Assembly (NCBI GenBank): GCA_003645745.1
Contig: QNCH01000089.1
Location: 1 to 6,903 of the forward strand
DNA length: 6,903 nt
Source: Candidatus Omnitrophota bacterium
Lineage (GTDB): Bacteria; Omnitrophota; Gorgyraeia; B26-G9
Reading direction: 5' to 3'
A program made the position numbers and the translations under genes. How positions within the stretch are numbered: the stretch's first letter is position 1; each line of letters begins with the position of its first letter. Below the pieces are notes generated by a model. That model did not search any database, was not told where the DNA came from, and saw only the letters and a program-made list of their open reading frames with translations. This document shows positions 5,469 through 6,903 of this stretch, in pieces.

Positions 5469-6841
5469 ATAATACTTTTATCCGCACAAATTTCAAACAA
5501 ATTTTTGAGGTTAAACTCAATATTAACCAAACCAGAGAATTTCATAGATTAATCTATGAAATTCAGCGTTCCAGTAACCTTTCATTTGCCGCGATTACCG
5601 ATAAAATCAAACTAAATAGTAAAATCAATCATATTAGAGCTAAAAATAAAATTTCCTTAATCAAAGATATCTTAATTGAATTACGTTTTCCTATAACCAA
5701 CCTTAAACAAAAAATCTCTCCAAAAGATGTTTTTTTGCCAATCATAAAACCATCCCCAAAAGAAACACATCCCGTGCAAGAATTTAAACCTTTAAAAATA
5801 TTTGTTGATCAAAAAGCAAGTAAAAGTGATCTAACGAATAAATTCAGGACAAAATTCCCTGAAATAGAAATTCAGGAATTTAAAAACTATCAACAATATT
5901 TAAACAAAAATAAGTTCAGCATGCAGGATTTGAAAAAACCGTTCATTTTTATTACAGAGCAAGATTGGGATTTTATCAAACCCTGTCCTTGCACAAAATA
6001 CCATCTGCGCTGTAATTACTGGATTTTCAACCTTGGATTTGGCTGTCCTTTTGACTGCTCTTACTGCTTTCTCCAGCAATACGCCAATTTTCCAGGCATA
6101 ATTTTGCCCGCAAATTTAACAGATTTTTTTACTAATTTTGATAAATTTTTCAAAAAAATCAACCGGCCAATCAGAATCGGCACTGGAGAATTTTGTGATT
6201 CCCTAGCATTAGACTATATTACAGATTATAGCACTCAGGTAATTAACTTTTTCAGGGATAAACCAGTATTGTTTGAACTAAAGACAAAAAGCAATAAAAT
6301 TGACAATTTACTAAAAATAAGCCCCAGTAAAAATATTATTATTTCCTGGTCACTTAATCCTCAATCAATTATCAGCAAAGAAGAACTTTGTACCGTGTCT
6401 TTAGAGCAAAGAATAGACGCGGCAAAAAAAGTCAGCCAGCACGGCTACGCGTTAAGCTTTCATTTTGACCCGATATTTTATTCTCATAACTGGGAAGTAT
6501 TATATAAAGATGTAATTAAAAAACTCTACATTGAACTTTCTCCGCCATTTAAATGGATTAGCTTAGGCACACTTAGAGGGATGAGAAAACTTAAAACAGT
6601 ATCTGAGCAGCGTTTTCCCAAAAGTAACATTTTTTACGGAGAGCTTTTTCTCGCAGAAGACAAAAAATTAAGGTACCCAAAATTCTTACGTAAAGAAATC
6701 TATCAGAAAATGCTGAAATGGATCAGAGAATACGACACGCAAACTCCAGTATATCTATGTATGGAAGATCAAGACGTATGGTCAGTAATGGACAAAAAAT
6801 TTTCCTGTTCAGCGCAAATTGAAAAATATTTGATTGGGTGA
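5435..6841 (+). CDS. Radical SAM protein of the spore photoproduct lyase (SPL-like) family
   Basis: A probable radical SAM enzyme, related to spore photoproduct lyase (SplB), which repairs a thymine photodimer in spore DNA. The cluster motif CPFDCSYC gives the CX3CX2C iron-sulfur ligands Cys204, Cys208 and Cys211. It is preceded by KPCPCTKYHLRCNYWIFNLG (182-201), with extra Cys184, Cys186 and Cys193. GTGEFCDS places Cys254 where SplB has its hydrogen-donor cysteine (Cys141 in Bacillus subtilis). The alignment is by eye. The tyrosine next to the last ligand in SplB is Phe212 here, while Tyr210 is kept. The C-terminal half (about 330-465) continues the barrel with SFHFDPI, WISLGTLRG and MEDQDVW. 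Residues 1-120 are a basic, mostly helical extension ending in LRFP and linker, unlike SplB. True SplB is about 340 residues, so 468 is long. GTG at 5435 has GGAGG 7 nt upstream. Substrate unknown; DNA repair is a family-based inference. Confidence 0.85.
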   Translation: MQKLQNSKTKINNTFIRTNFKQIFEVKLNINQTREFHRLIYEIQRSSNLSFAAITDKIKLNSKINHIRAKNKISLIKDILIELRFPITNLKQKISPKDVFLPIIKPSPKETHPVQEFKPLKIFVDQKASKSDLTNKFRTKFPEIEIQEFKNYQQYLNKNKFSMQDLKKPFIFITEQDWDFIKPCPCTKYHLRCNYWIFNLGFGCPFDCSYCFLQQYANFPGIILPANLTDFFTNFDKFFKKINRPIRIGTGEFCDSLALDYITDYSTQVINFFRDKPVLFELKTKSNKIDNLLKISPSKNIIISWSLNPQSIISKEELCTVSLEQRIDAAKKVSQHGYALSFHFDPIFYSHNWEVLYKDVIKKLYIELSPPFKWISLGTLRGMRKLKTVSEQRFPKSNIFYGELFLAEDKKLRYPKFLRKEIYQKMLKWIREYDTQTPVYLCMEDQDVWSVMDKKFSCSAQIEKYLIG

Positions 6842-6903
6842 AAAAGTAAAGAGTACGCTATATAGTTTTATCATCTTTCTTTAATAATTTTTTCATCTCA
6901 CGA

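Noticed and set aside
6842..6870. Terminator after the SPL-like gene
   Set aside because: No GC-rich stem followed by a T-run is visible; weak pairing of AAAGA with TCTTT is expected by chance in this base composition.
6858..6903. Possible C-terminal end of a minus-strand gene (REMKKLLKKDDKTI, stop TAG at 6858-6860)
   Set aside because: Only 14 codons are visible before the window edge. A convergent gene ending here is possible, but the piece is too short to support.

Overview
The window is AT-rich bacterial chromosome DNA carrying seven protein-coding genes in two divergent blocks. Codon use, Shine-Dalgarno sites and gene overlaps are bacterial. The low GC, and the pairing of a GT2 glycosyltransferase with a spore-photoproduct-lyase-like radical SAM protein, suggest an uncultured Gram-negative-type lineage such as Omnitrophota, Elusimicrobiota or Desulfobacterota. 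That placement is inference and cannot be fixed from this window. No rRNA, tRNA, CRISPR array, phage gene or transposase is visible.

Left block, minus strand, transcribed from about 4500 down to 187: hisH, hisF, cysK, a purine/uridine-phosphorylase superfamily gene, then a secreted or anchored beta-propeller gene. Spacings are 3 bp (hisH-hisF), 18 bp (hisF-cysK) and about 30 to 50 bp (cysK to phosphorylase), so the first four probably form one operon. HisH and HisF together form imidazole glycerol phosphate synthase (histidine synthesis, with AICAR as by-product). CysK makes cysteine. The phosphorylase-like protein may act in purine or nucleoside salvage. The last gene is split: its signal segment and its propeller body lie in different frames that need a -1 shift. 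The phosphorylase gene is bracketed by an exact 12-bp inverted repeat followed on both sides by a GGGAAT match, which may mark a small REP-like or insertion-related element.

Middle: 4496-4625 is a divergent intergenic region. It has a good plus-strand sigma70-type promoter (TTTACA, 17 bp, TATAAT) and a small palindrome over its -35 box.

Right block, plus strand, 4626-6841: a GT2 glycosyltransferase overlaps by 34 bp a 468-residue radical SAM protein of the spore photoproduct lyase family that has a long N-terminal extension. The second gene has a GGAGG site inside the end of the first, so the two are probably translated as a coupled pair.

The edges (1-186 and 6842-6903) hold no convincing gene. 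The most unusual items are the frameshifted propeller gene with a slippery-type heptamer in its overlap, the inverted repeats around the phosphorylase gene, and the glycosyltransferase/SPL-like pair. I did not find a clear new defence or mobile system.
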